A stretch of 64,000 nt of DNA from Ignelater luminosus (lineage: Eukaryota; Arthropoda; Insecta; Coleoptera; Elateridae): positions 75,862 through 139,861 of the forward strand of contig VTPC01090540.1 of NCBI GenBank assembly GCA_011009095.1, read 5' to 3'. Positions 31,390 through 44,724 of the stretch are shown piece by piece (the stretch's first letter is position 1; every line of letters begins with the position of its first letter). The notes beneath the pieces are model-generated. The model was not told the origin of the DNA, searched no databases, and was given only the letters and a program-made list of their open reading frames with translations. Made by a program: the position numbers and the translations under genes.

Positions 31390-33365
31390 TAGTCAGAAAG
31401 AAGGTAGTTAATTTGTGTTCTAGAGTCCAACTAGAATTTCTCTAACAGATTTCTTTACCGTTAAGTCTGGAGCAATAGTATACTACACTACAAAAGAGGT
31501 AAGTAAGATTTACCCCATCGCAGCCTAAATCAGGGAATTGCGTTGGCCATTCTGCTAATTTACAGCCAACGCTTTGGACAGACATGAAACCTCATACAAT
31601 GACAGCGGTTGAATACTTCTCTAAGAGGTCATCTAACACACATATTTCCGGCAAGATTGTTAATATTTACAGTGATTCGTCACTGAATAGCATATTCAGC
31701 CACTTTTCTGTGATACAAAGCATGCTAGTAACCACCCTCTTAGTCTACAACCAAGTAGTCTTCGCCTTACTCGGTTGAAGTACGCACACTAGCATTGAAA
31801 GCCTCGTACCATAACTTAGTTAATTCAATGAAATTAAGATTTCTATCATTTCGAATTAAAGCTTTTTCCTTGGTCGTCCACTATGCCGTTGGTCATCGTT
31901 TTCCGCGTTTCAGCATACTTTCTGATAACTCCAATAAGTGAAGACTGATTACTCTTTGGCGGTTATTTCACGACTACAGACACCTTTATGTTGAAAAATA
32001 GTTTCTCATGGTTTTCGAGCTGATAATTCTGTTTTGTTTCTTCTGGGATATTAATAATTTAAATGAATTCTAAGAATCATTGCAGGACTTATTACATTTG
32101 CAATATCATTGGAATCAATATAATAGTAGGAAACCTTAATGACACAACTACTTTCGCATTATTTAACCGATAGATAGTTTGTTATGGAAGAACCCTTATT
32201 TTAAACAGTTTCTACGGAATTTTAAGAAGGTAAGAGATATTGCTGTATGCAATGTAATACTAACTGCCAGATAATTAAGAATAATTAGGGTAAATATGCA
32301 AACAGCGTGCATTACTTTTAAAAGCATTATCGCGTGTGGCCATGATACAGAACTTTTTCTCACCACTGTACATAGATTATTATTAATTGCTGAGACGTGG
32401 ACAGAAAAACTATTATTAAACTAATTTTGACTTTGAACAATGTAATTTAAACAATTAATAAGTTTACTAAGTAGTAGTAGATATTTGTCATCAATTCTTA
32501 ATTACAGAATCGCACTCCATTGAACTTGCAGTGTTAAAAACTAGTAATTAATTCAGAAAACATGTCTTCGGGCTTGTTACGCTACTCCAGGAACAATTGC
32601 GAATTGCCCGGAGAATACAGAGCTAACTTGATTATAAATCTCTCTACCTTTTTCACGCCGCTAATATTTTAGATACAAATCTCGACTTTATAGAGTCTGT
32701 AATAAGAAAAGCGGGGTTGAACACGTACGTATGATTTACTTTGACATTTATTACGATCCTTTTTTAATTGCACCGTAAAATATTACCCTTTCAGTGGCAA
32801 AAAGAGTAAAAAATTATGAGGTCTTAATTAGGGAGTACGAGGTTGAGATCGCAAAGGGATTATGAAACGGGAATGAGATAGGACGTAAGAGGAAGATTAA
32901 ATGATGTAAAGGGAGAAATATTAAAGGTCAGATACAGCGCGATAATCTAATGCTATAATTGGATTTTTATCTTACTTGGATTTATAAAAGTAAATTACCT
33001 ACTCTTTTCCATGTTACATTTTTTTTCTTCTTTACGAAAGTAAATAAAATAAATTAAAAGACTACAAGAATAAATTTTGAAACAAAATTAATATCGAATT
33101 CGGTTGTCTGTATGAGTTTTCTTATTTCCACCCTGGTTTCAATAGCAACTCACGGTTAAACACTAAACATATAATTTTATAAGGCTTTTCATAACGCATC
33201 CTATATTACTAAGATTCTTTACAAAATGAATTTTAATTTCTATATTCTATCTAGCTACTGTATTTCCTATATTACTTATAAGGACACCAATGAGTGTTCA
33301 TCCATATGAAACTTTTACAATACATTGTAGTCGACATCTCTGGATGGGAACATAAAAATGAAGTA
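31390..33365. other. Intergenic DNA with a possible LINE RNase H remnant
   Basis: Around 31584-31790 (+) an open frame contains 'GKIVNIYSDSSLNSI', reminiscent of the 'I.IYSDSQAALKAI' block of retrotransposon RNase H domains. The similarity is short and unproven. The rest, including 31800-33365, is AT-rich and unrecognised. Confidence 0.3.
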
Positions 33366-33369
33366 CCGA

Positions 33370-34570
33370 CATAGATAATAGTCAGGAAAAAGCAAATCTG
33401 TTCGCTGATTATCTTGAGCAAATCTTTAAACCAAACAAAAATGAAGATCCTAGTACGCTATTGAATTTTGACAATCAAAACACTCATAGAAGTTGAGACG
33501 GAAATAAAACACTGACGCAAATTTCAAGAAAGCTCCAGGTTTCGATCTCATCAAGCAATAAATACTGAAATACCTTCTTAGGTAAGGCACAGTCAAACTA
33601 ACGTATGCTACCCAAATCTGGAAAGTCTCCAAGCAAAACTAAATTATACAGATCGATATCATTATTACCAATTGTTTCAAAATCGTTTTAGAAACTTTCT
33701 ATCGAAAGGCTTAAAACCACCATAGGGAATAAAAAAATAATACTAAATCACCCATATGGATTTAGATATCAGCTTTCAACCATAGAGGAGATACCTAGTA
33801 GAATTATCAACATAATCGAAAAAGTGTTGGAAAAAAAGGAAGGCTGTACCTAAACAATACAGTCTTACATTTTTGATAGACTATTCAGAGTAAAGCAAGA
33901 ACATACTTATTCAGAACTCAGAGAAGCTCTCACAAGGTAGCGTTCTAGGGCCAATCTTGCACCTGTTCTACATTTGTTGCACCCCGCAAACTGAGAATGA
34001 AATACTAGCGACCTTTGCAGATGGTACAGCCATCATGACAATTGGAGACAGCGTTGAAAAAGCCACAACCAATCTACAAAACGCAACTGAACGCATCATT
34101 AGATGGTCAAAAGAATGAAAAATAAAATGGGACAAACAAAAATCAGTTCTGTCAACTTTGCCAACCATAAGGAATCAGCCATTAACAACGATAGCATTAT
34201 CCCTTGTGCAAACTTAATAAACGATCTAAGTATAACATTATGCAAACAGATGCCAAATTAAGATGAAAGATTCATGTCCAAAAAACGGGAAAAATTAAAT
34301 ATAAAATATTTCAAAATAACTGTATTGACTTTTAGGGAAAAATTCCTAACTTTCAATACATAACAAAATACTAATATACAGTGTGAACATTGACTGTATA
34401 CGCTTTAAATAAAAAATTCTCTGTGCATCTGAGACCAAAATCCTCAGATACGATAACCATGATAAAATAGAGGCAATCAACTTCTTAGACAATGGCAACC
34501 AGGCTGTAGACTCAGAAAAACTAAACCGTTTGAGTCACCAAGTGAACTTTAGTATTAAACCATAGCATAA
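33370..34570 (+). pseudogene. Jockey-clade LINE reverse transcriptase relic
   Basis: Reading across several frame breaks: 'QEKANLFADYLEQIFKPN', 'KAPGFDLI'-like words, 'GKSPSKTKLYRSISLLPIVS', 'NHPYGFRYQLSTIEE', 'GSVLGPI', 'TFADGTAIM'-like sequence where the FADDTA motif belongs, 'ERIIRWSK.W..KWDKQKSV', and a C-terminal 'KIEAINFLDN' block. This order is that of Jockey-type LINE ORF2 from the end of the endonuclease linker to the C terminus. About 100 residues around the first catalytic Asp are missing near 33850-33930. Stops and frameshifts occur throughout. The second Asp of the YADD-type motif appears replaced by Gly. Old dead copy. Confidence 0.8.
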
Positions 34571-34579
34571 GATTTATTA

Positions 34580-35685
34580 GAATTAAGTTTAATGGATTGT
34601 CTGCTAGACTAGTTTCAATGCTAAAGATGTCGCAGGTGTTAATTTAAAAAGAAATTTAACACACCAAGGCAACTGAAATAAGGTAAGGCTACCATCATTA
34701 TAAATAGGTTTTTGAGTTTTATTACCTTTAGAAAATAAAGATTTATACCCCATTTGATTGCAAACAAAAGTTTACACCATTTTATATTCTCTTGTAAAAA
34801 TAAGGAATATCTGCAAAATTCTAACCAAATGTTCAATTTATTCAAAAGCTTTTACAGAAAATGTGGTAACCTGACGTTAACTTGGGGCCTTCATAATTCC
34901 TGAGCAAGTAAAGAAAAAGAATTTTCTACGCATGGGTACTGCTACCGCAATGGTTTCTAGGAAGGAGTTTTTTTCAGAATATCCTTTAGAAGCGACTTTC
35001 AAATTATTTTGTAGACAGCAAGTGGCTTTTTACAAAGGATCAAGATGAAAACAACCTGCAAAACTCTGTTTATGATAATTACAAATTTCACAACCCCTCC
35101 CATCTGAACAAGCTTTAGATTTATTGATTTATTCCTTTGACAAATTATTCATGTAGTTACCAGACAAGTTCATAAAACTTTGAATAATCCAGAACGTTTT
35201 TGACATCAACAAGAATACACAAATACATATTTAAACACAGTAGGCCTTTCTTCTTTAGTAGGTACCAGAAGACTCTTTAAGTTGAGAAATCCAACATTCG
35301 CTTTCAGTTGTTTAGTTTTGTTGTAATCACAACTTAGTCGAATCAGCAACTGGATCTAACATTTTCTCTGTTACTTTTTTCTTTTCACTACTTTCAATTT
35401 TAATATTTTTGATTTCGTTACTGATACTACTTTGTTTAGTTTTCAGAATTTCTAAAAAGCTTAAAAACGACTTATGCTAGCTAGGTAACGTCATGTAGTT
35501 TCAGTAGATAATATAATTTATAACCTTAATTATCAACTGTTTTTTTCTCTACAGAAACTTCTTTAAATCCTACTGGTGGATCATGGCCAGTTTTTTCTTT
35601 ACTGAGCAAGTTTCTACCGTGACTTTTGCAATTGGTGGCGAATGATGTTCAAAAACACCACGTGGCTATAAGCGCCCACAGTATT
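34580..35685. other. Spacer between two LINE relics
   Basis: AT-rich, no gene recognised. No obvious LINE tail or repeat end is seen. Confidence 0.35.
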
Positions 35686-35689
35686 TTTG

Positions 35690-37950
35690 CATGAAGATGC
35701 AGAATCTTTATATATGCTACAGCTTTACAGGCCTAGTAGGCCAATGGCTTGTTTTACTATCTTCTGCCACTGCTTCCTATTATGCACTTTTTGATTTCAT
35801 TTGGACACTCCTAGCTTCCTCAAATCTTCTTCTACTTCTTTTCTCCATTTCGATCTTGACCTTTCTTTTCTTCTTGTTCCTCCTATGATGTGTTCCAGTA
35901 CCGCCCGTCTATGTGCCCTGCCCACCTTAACCTTTGTACTTTAATTACACTTACTTCGTCTGGTTCGGTATACAAATTCTTTAATTCTTCATTAGACCTT
36001 CTTTCCCATTTTTCCCCTACCCTTTTTTCACCATAAATTTTTCTAAGAATTTTTCTTTCTTATGTCCCCAATTGTTTCTGTTCTACTTTTCTCATTGTCT
36101 GCGTTTCACTCACGTACGTCACTACTGGTCTGTACACTCTTACTTTCACTGTTTGCGAACAGATCTTCGATGTTAGCACCTTGTTCAACGCATACACACA
36201 TTTGTTTGCCGCCACTAATCTTGCTTGTATTTTTTCTGTAACGTTTGGTTTTCTTGTAAATATGTAAAGATGTGTAAACCTGTCTACTTCTTGAAATTTA
36301 TATTCTCTACCTTCATTCGTCCTAATCCATAAATAACTGTTTTGACTAAATTCTTCCTCTGTCCATGTCATATATCTCGTCTTATTTTCATTAATTTTTA
36401 AGCCCAGTTTCCACGCTGCCTTTTCCAACCTTTTTATCACATTTTCCAGTTCAGCTTTACTTCCTGTTATCAGAACTACATCGTCTGCATAAGCTAGTCA
36501 TTGGTGTCGCTTGTAATAAACTAAACCTATTCTATTTATTTGTGCTTCTCTCATTATTTTATTGACAATATCGTAAGCCACTCTTTACTTTGAACCCTAT
36601 GGATAATTTCCCTCCTATTTTAACCACATTTTTGTGTTTTTTAGCGTCATTTGTACTGATTTTATTAACTTATTGCCAATTTCTATACTTTTTAGAGCCT
36701 TATATAGTCGTTCTATTATTATGCTATCATAAGCTTGCTTGAAATCTATAAATATTGTAAAAGTATTTTTCTTGTATTCGTGACTTTCTGCTTGTATTTC
36801 TCTCATGATAAATATTTGGTCAGCAGTTGACCTTCCTTTACGAAAACCGCACTGATAATCTTTTACTATTCTTTCCATTGCACCTTTTAATCTATTTTCT
36901 TTGCACATTGCCAAAATTTTGTATGCTACATTAAGTAGTGCTATGCTCCTATAGTTTTCGCAATCTGCTTTTGTACCCTTCTTATACAATGGGCACATCA
37001 CTGCCCTGTTCCATTCTTGAGGCATTTATTCTTCTAGCCATATCTTTCTTATTAGGCATTGTCAGCTCTTCTCTATCCTTCCCACCCTTCCTTGAACAGT
37101 TCTGCTCTCAGGCCATCTTTACCAGGACTTCAGTTATTTTTTAAATTTCTTATTATTTCTTTTATGTCATTCACGTCTGGTGGTTGTTCATCGTTTTCAG
37201 TGTGCTCCTCTTCTAATACCCGTTCTTGATTATCATATTTTCCCACGTCTTCCACTTCTAGAAGTATTCCGCCCATCTTTCTAAAATCGTGCTTTCTTCC
37301 GCAATTAGTTCTCCTTTTCTATTTTTATAGAATATTGTTCTTGGCAGATATCCTTGTTTTTCCTTTCTTACTCCCTGGTATAAATTTCTAAATTCTTTGC
37401 TTCTATATGCGTCTTCTATTTCCTTAATTTTCTTTTCCTTGCATTTTCTTTCTTTCTTTCTCATTATTTCCTTGCATTTTCTTTGCTGCTCTTTATATAC
37501 CTTCTTTTCTGTTTCTGTTTCTCTATTTAACATATTTATTGATTCTTGCTTTATTTCGTATCTTTAATTCAGTTTCACATTCACTGTCATACCACTCTTT
37601 CCTTTTCCTGTTGACCTTATTCATGCTTTTTTCTGGCGCTTGTGACATATTTTGCTCAATTTTCTTCCACCCTTCTTCTATACTTTTATTTCCTATTATT
37701 TCACGTTTTTCTTGCAATAGTCTCCTATATGTTATCTTTTCTTCTAGAGTTTGTACTCTTTTTACGTTTATACCCTTTTCCCTTCTTGTTTTCTTTTTAC
37801 TTGTTAGAGGTACTATCTGTTTCATTTTAACTCCTAGTAAAAGATAATCACTATCAGTGCTGCCAGCTTGAAAAACGGTCCTTAATTTAGAAGTCTCTAA
37901 GATAACATTTTCTCTAACGAATATAGTGTATAATATTCGCATCTGATAGC
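35690..37950 (-). pseudogene. LINE ORF2 relic of a second clade
   Basis: Minus strand, in four main pieces. 37942-37523: end of the endonuclease and linker, 'STDSDYLLLGVKMKQIVPL' and 'RKEWYDSECETELKIRNKAR'. 37533-37258: basic linker. 37025-36615: RT core, 'MPQEWNRAVMCPLYKKGTKA', 'NYRSIALLNVAYKILAM', 'DYQCGFRKGRSTADQIFIMR' and 'FTIFIDFKQAYDSI', which has the first catalytic Asp. 36440-36060: the segment after the palm, 'LGLKINENKTRYM'. The 3' end near 35700-35930 encodes the 'GRAHRRAVLEHIIGGTRR'-type tail. The YADD region at about 36480-36500 ('LITSDDVVLITG'-like) is disrupted. It is truncated at the 5' end. 'NYRGIALLN.AYKI' is typical of LINEs often mislabelled craniofacial development protein 2; I do not fix the clade. 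Confidence 0.82.
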
Positions 37951-38526
37951 ATACATATTACATACATACATACAGAACCAGTTGTGGAATTTTATTTATT
38001 TTATAATTTAAAATCAACCCTGAACAAACTTCTTCTAGAATCAAAGAACACTAAAATAGCTTAAAAAACAAGACTCTTAACTGTAAATGCAAGATTAGCA
38101 AATGTTCTAAATTTTCTATGAATGTTTAGTTTTCTGTGGTTACTTATAACCAAACCCTAAAACAGTTATCAAACTGAAATCCAAGTATTTTCTAAGAGTA
38201 AACAAAAAAAATTTCAAAGGTCATTGAATAAGTAAACTATCACAATATTAATTATTTTCTTTTTAAAACTCCATGTTTTTAAAGAATAAAGACGTGTTAT
38301 ATTAAGCGTACTGTTAGCCCATACCCTTTGCAGGGCATTGAATTGAAATGGAGGGTGTTTTATTGGTATGCAGCACTTTCCTCATTTTTTGGGCATTTAA
38401 ACAACTCGTCCTCACTTGTCAGTAGCAGTAGAAAGCTTTTTTTTCATCAATAGACTACTGAGTACTAAAAGTTCTGATGAAACAAAGAAACAAACAAAAA
38501 TCCATTCTGTATCATTATCAACTTAC
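37951..38526. other. AT-rich spacer
   Basis: No gene. A short 'cataca' tract (about 37962-37976) adjoins the LINE's 5' edge and may mark the insertion site. Otherwise nothing is recognised. Confidence 0.35.
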
Positions 38527-38528
38527 TA

Positions 38529-39954
38529 CAGGGTGTTAGTGAACTAATAGTAGTCCGGGACATCAATACAAACAGAAAAGTCTTATACAACCATGGTCAA
38601 ATCTCAACGGTTTTCCCAGAAATGATTAATAAAGTTCCAGATTTTCATACGTTATTATTCAATAACTAATGTAGATTCCAGTTTAAGATTTGTTCAGAAG
38701 ATTGGTCTCATCCAGCCTATAAAAAAGTATTGTAAAATTTATTGTAAATTTATTAGTTTAGCCACAAAAGAACAAAATGCATTACGAAAAATGCATGAAT
38801 GAAAGTACTAAGAGAATTGGCATCTCTGCATTAGTTGAAAAGGAAATTTCCCTTTCACACTTTTTCTTTTTTTAACCCTAGTCAAGCCAGACATTCTAGT
38901 AAATTGTGGGTGGTTTGTTTCTTTTACCGTCAGCTATCTTCATTTATCTTGGTCAAAGAAGTAAACCCATTTTTGTTCTGCTTTTAAGCTTTAAGTGCAC
39001 CCCCTAGAAAGTTTACGTACAACGGTACTAGTTTAAACCGGAAAAAAGACAAATTATTCGTACAGGAAATACGCTAAAATTGAAAACATCTGAATTTAGA
39101 GCAACAAACAAGCTTTTGCAACCAGCCATGTGATTGCAATCATTTCAGGTTTAGTTTCTTTTGGTGCGCAATGGACGCTTATTACACCCTTACTATTACT
39201 TTTCTAACATCTTTTTGCAACGCTAATAATTAAATAATTTTTAATCAAGGAATACCTTGTCATGCGAAGATGAGTGTAGGTATTTTTTAACAAATCCCCC
39301 TTTTCTAAAAAATACAGGTACTCCTTAAAGTCAAAGAATCCAAACAGCAATTAAACTTGTATTGTTTTCCAATAGACATTTTTCGGTAATCACAATAATC
39401 CCCTTTTTGTCTAAGTATCTCAATTTACACTGTATTATTAATTGTGTAAAATTTTGTTGAATGATGGTTTCCAGCAAAGCCTAACAAACTAGCTACAAGT
39501 AACTTTTTTAATTTACTTTTTTCAATTATTCCCTAAAAACCAGCATTAAACAAAAAGCACATTTTACGTTAATTTACATTACAAGAGTCTAGTTTTAAAC
39601 GATTTGTACAATAGCGTTCTGTTGCTTAAAGAAGTAACAACCTACACCCCTTTTAAGTAGGTACAACAAAGAGAAGATTATTTACGGTTTTATGACAAAG
39701 GATTCATCCCAGGTAAAACTTCTTAGGAAATTGAACTCAACTTTCTAGTGATTTATTAGGGAGTGTCTAAAATAAATTTGCAAAAGGCTATAATCAAGGT
39801 TGTAGTGCGACACCGTTGCCAGATAGTGCTAGCTGTTTTTCACATTTTCTCGAAAACGGAGCAAGATAGAAACAATTTTTACTAGAATTTTCTATTTCAA
39901 ATGGCTTTTCCTATCACCTGTTTCACGGAGTACTATTAGTTTACTAACACCCTG
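38529..39954. mobile_element. TA-flanked mariner-type element without transposase
   Basis: 1,426 bp. The left end 'cagggtgttagtgaactaat' at 38529 mirrors the right end 'cagggtgttagtaaactaat' (minus strand from 39954). The TIR is about 30 bp with few mismatches. TA duplications flank it at 38527-38528 and 39955-39956. No reading frame with transposase motifs remains, so it is non-autonomous or fully decayed. Confidence 0.8.
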
Positions 39955-39956
39955 TA

Positions 39957-42900
39957 TATGACGCGAGCCAAATTGTACATAAATATTAACTAGGTACTGA
40001 ATTGATAAGGAATTTTCTTTTAGTTTTTAAGAAATCGTTATTGTCGGCTTTTCTGCTCGAAGATTAATTCAGACTTACTTTTCTGTATTACCTGATTGCA
40101 AAAGAGTTTTAGCATAGAAAGTAAAGTATGAAAGACTTTCCATATAATAACTGAGTAGTATGGAAGTTCAAACATAAAGCAAAGTGTGTATGTAGTAGTA
40201 GTAGTATACAAAAGAGATATAGAAAAGAGTTTTCAAATTTAAACCGTGTCATAAACTCAACGTTTAACCAGCAAACGTAAACGATTTTTTCAAGGATAGG
40301 TTGGAAGATAAAAGATAAAAGAACAAAGGATGACTAGACTTAATAAAAATGAAACACAAAACAAAAAGAAAGGAATGTTGTCTTTGCTCTGATCTAGTCT
40401 TTGTTCTTTGATCCTCATTCCATAACATACAATTTAAATCCAAAGTCGTTATCCAGTTTTGGTGGAAAAAAAAGGTATCAAACACATCGACTATTTATTG
40501 AACATAGTTGGAAGTTTCTTTTTCGTAAAACTTAAAAAATAAAGCTTTGGTTTGCACTTTTTGTAATTTCCATAGACTTGTGAAGACCCTTGCTACTGCA
40601 AAATATACGTATAAGTTGGTTGAGAGATGATGAGAGATAAACCTTTTGTATACTTAGTACTTTGATTGTACTCGGAAAAAGAAACAGAAAAACCCAGGCA
40701 ATTGTGGTTATCTGTCTTATATCTTCTTTTGTTATGTAATATTTCACTCTGTAACTAATACAATAGGTAGTATAAGATATATTGAACTACCATGTTATAG
40801 CACATAATACTTTAATAAACTAATATAATTAATTTTTAATATTTCTAAAAATTTGAAATTTTATGTGGTTTTTAACCTAAACTCGACCATTAATTTTAAG
40901 GTCATTCAGTAGCCTTAAACAGTCTTTCATTCAAATCTCCAGTGAAATATCATCTTTTTACTATAAATATACAAAATTATGTTAAATTAGCATTTTAGAT
41001 TTACGAAGAGATAGGTACTTAAAAAATATTTAACCAATTCAAATGTGGAGATTTTGGTGGTAAATCTGAATAAATAGTAAATATACAAGAATAGCACAAT
41101 AGTAGAAAAATGCGAAGCTTGGTAATAAATTCAGATTAAAATTAAATAGTTAACCCATACATCCAACCCATATATTATCAGGGATATTCTTTAATGATTC
41201 AAATTCAATAAGAAATGAGAATTCTTTTAGTAATCACAAGAAATATCGCTGTACAGTTAGCATTAAGCTGTTATTTTCTTTCTGACAATTAAATATAAAT
41301 TTATGGTCAGCTTTACATAAATATCAATGATCCAAGCAGGCCGGCTGCTAACTACCGGTTATATTAACTTGTCAACTACCGAGCTTAATCTGAATTGAAT
41401 GTAAAATTAACTGTTAAAATATTTATCCTTGTCGCGTTAAGATTCCTCGAGTTCGAGTCCATGTTATAAATGTGCTGAGAATTTAATTTTGTCGCTTTGT
41501 AAATTAACTACTTAGCTGCAACTAATTATAATTATGTATCGAATAATCCTACTATTTATTGCCGTTTCATTAGTAACTGATTTTAATATTTTAATTTAGC
41601 ATCGTCGCTTCATTAATTTAATTCCGAAATTAATATTCTCGGCGTCCGTGTTCAAATTGTTTGTAAAAATTCTCTTTAGGTTGTTCAATCTTGTAAAATA
41701 TAACATGTAGAGAAACCAATTAAAATTTTCCAATCAATTTATCAATGACACGTGTTTAAAAACGGAATTTTTTTCCACTTAACTTTTTAACTTCTTCATC
41801 TTAGATTACTCGAATTCTTTCTGGTAATATAAATACATTAATTAAATTATGACATTCATTAACATATGTATTAAAAACAAAACGATAACAAAAAAGACTT
41901 TAATCAAATTTAAGTAGCAGTTCTACTTATCTCTTTAATTTCTGACTAAATACCTATTGGTGCTGAAAATTACCAGGCAATGATGTCTTTGCTATAAATT
42001 CATCATATATAAGTAGTAACTCTTGTGTCAGATTCTCAACATTTATTGTAAATTTATGTGCAGTTTCACACCTATTAATTGATTTGCTATTGTGAAATTG
42101 TTTTACAATCATTATTTGACAGTTATACCATTGTATCTTTAAATGATGTATTGTTTGTAATTTAACAAGCTAAATTAATACCTTAAAAAACTTAAGCATT
42201 AGTTCATTACACTAATTCAATGAATTAAACCAACTTGAGTTAGTAACGAAGTATCAACAATGTAACATTAATTGCTATAATCCTTTCATGAGCCTTTTCA
42301 CATCTCTTCTTATTATCCATTCTTCATTATGTCATAATCTTGTAACAACAGTTTTATCGAATTCTATGAATTTCTTGAGAACAAATAAATATGCATTATC
42401 GTCGTCATATGGTACTTGAACCTACATTCTTAAGTAAATAGTTGAAGAGTTGGTTTGCAAGATATGTGCAAACTGAAGAGTGAAATTGTGCATCTGCACA
42501 TTAGCTAGTAATCCTTCTCATCTTAGTTGTGTTTCATAAAGATAGGTACTCACTTGTAACAGAACTTTGTCCGGTAAGACTGAATCAAACTGTAACATCG
42601 CATTGTGAACAGAACTGTAACCGCGTTACGTATCGAGATGTTATAGTGAGTAGCGTGTACTCTTATTCGTCCATTGTTCTTAAAAATGCCGCTTCAAGGA
42701 TTAAACTCTGAAGAGCTTTAACAGTCAACCTTTGTATTCATGTTTACAGCGTTTGGCACGCGATGATTTTTAATCTGTGCAACACCATTGTACATATATC
42801 CGGCCCTTGTTACGGTTTGATCTTAAGCAGAAGATTATGTTATAAATTTGAACCTATCCTAAGGCTACTGTGGTTTGCAAGTCGAATGCAAACCAACCGT

Positions 42901-43730
42901 CATATATAATCTGTGTTTGTAATAATGATACCTCCAGAAGCTGTATCCCCACATTTTTACATCACCGCTTTCCTCTGATTTGAGCATGGAAGTTTAAGTA
43001 AAAATGCATTCTTTAATTTCACTAACAATTGCAAAAGATTATAAGTAATGTCAGGTACAAATGACATCAGTGTTAAAACTAGAATAACCTACCCTACATA
43101 GATCTTATGAAGATGTCCTTGGCCAAAAATCTTGTCTCTTTAGCAGAACTATAAACAATTTCAGAAAATAAAGTCCGGCAATCTTTATTCTAATAAAAAC
43201 TTAGCCTTGCTGGATCACTCAATGCAGTTTAGAAAAGAGTGACCATCATCTATTACATCTTAATTTTTAAAAAAATATTGGAAGGAAGAAAAATAACTAA
43301 ACTCGTCATTGCTTCGATACTAGAAAAAAGGATGAAGATTGAAAACTAATTATTAAAAGCACACATCTCAGCAGCGAAAAGAACTTTGTTCATTCAACAA
43401 CCTTTACAGCTCAAGAATTTAAACAATACAGGCTCTAAAGGCCATTACTTATATGTTCAAAATTTCATTATGAAGAAAATTCATCAAAAACCAAGATCTT
43501 TTGGTTAGATATTCAAAATTGTTACGTCAGCATATAAGTTTCAGATACCTAAAGGACAAAATCTTATTGTTAAGTGACATGATCATCATCATCGAACTGC
43601 AGAGACTTTCAAACAACTCTGATAATATAAACAGTAGAAAACCAGTATCATGTTCAGCCATGAGAATTTAAAAAGAATTCCAAACGAAACTAAGTAAGAC
43701 TAGCCATTATTTAAATCAAGTTGGAACCAA
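39957..43730. other. Gene-poor AT-rich stretch
   Basis: No supportable gene. Part of it (about 40800-42250) is dense in ATTA/TAATTA words, as in homeodomain-bound enhancers but also as expected from base composition. At 41445-41460 'cgagttcgagtcc' looks like a tRNA B box, but no tRNA fold fits. A short TAG simple repeat lies near 40191-40205. Confidence 0.35.
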
Positions 43731-43739
43731 TTCTGTTTG

Positions 43740-44720
43740 GTCTTCAGTTATGAATTTACCACGACGGTGTTGTCTTGTCAACGGCGATAACGTCGTACTA
43801 CAGTTTGGGTCACCTATATGTCATCAGGTGGTAGGCATCGTTGACGGGTGACTCGAGGAGCACTGGCCTCACTTCGATGATTCCTCGTTATTCGAGTTTC
43901 GCGTGGTTGCCGATAGGTACAAATGTTGGTCAGTGATTCCCTCTGTGTCTTAATTTATTTCTCCATGAAGATCGTTCGGCTTGCCTTAATTCACGATATG
44001 TTTTCATGGAAGCACCGGCATCAGGTGCAGCAGCTTGGCAATTCGAAATTACCCTACGCTTATGCATGGCGTAGACTCTTGGCCCCAGCATTTGTTATCG
44101 TACTTCATAATCTTTGCTCTCCTGGGTATCGGTTTTCCAAAAACGTTTGGTGTCGCGAAACTAACAGGTTAGCGGTGCCGAAGTCTATTCTGCCGCTGCT
44201 ACCGTTTACTCTCACCAGCCACTTCTTGAAAGCTATATGCATACCCTAACCAGCAAAAGCAAATTCTTTTGAGAATTCTAAGAGTTTCATTCTCTATCAT
44301 CTTCATCTTTTTCGCCAACAATATCAAAAATTCCAACAACATAATAACGACGCGCCAACTGCTTTCCATTGCTTTTACCGACGATTTATCCAAGCCGACG
44401 ACTACTACCTGAGTCGGCATTGACTACAGACGAAGAGAATCACTCTAGACGGCTTCTGCTACAAACGTAACCACCGCTACGCTGCGCTTTCATCAGCATC
44501 ACTGTCCAAGGACGCGGGCTCCACCATTACCAGCTGTACCTACTTCTACTTCGACCTCTCCAGGGCTGCTAGCCAAATGGCTTCTCCGTTACAAGATTCT
44601 ACCACATCCAACCATCTTCAGCTGAAGAGAACCTAGAATGAAGTCTCAAACGCCCACTAGCCTTCGGCGGAAATTCAACGTTAAGCTACTACCTCGTTGT
44701 TCCAAGTTGGCAGGCACTTT
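43740..44720. other. GC- and CpG-richer island of unknown nature
   Basis: About 1 kb clearly less AT-rich than its surroundings, with frequent CG ('acggcgataacgtcg', 'gacgcgccaactg', 'cacgacggtg'). It is bordered on the right by a pyrimidine-rich tract (44720-44930). Open frames on both strands (43923-44249 +, 44420-44199 -) have no motif I know. It could be the 5' part or LTR of a retrotransposon, an unannotated exon or a promoter island. No paired LTRs are visible in the window. Confidence 0.3.
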
Positions 44721-44724
44721 TTAA

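Noticed and set aside
37539..37847. Plus-strand hydrophobic frames
   Set aside because: Antisense shadow of the Lys/Glu-rich linker of the LINE relic; Phe/Leu/Ser-rich translation is what such antisense gives.
41438..41462. tRNA B-box-like word
   Set aside because: No matching A box or stems at the right spacing.
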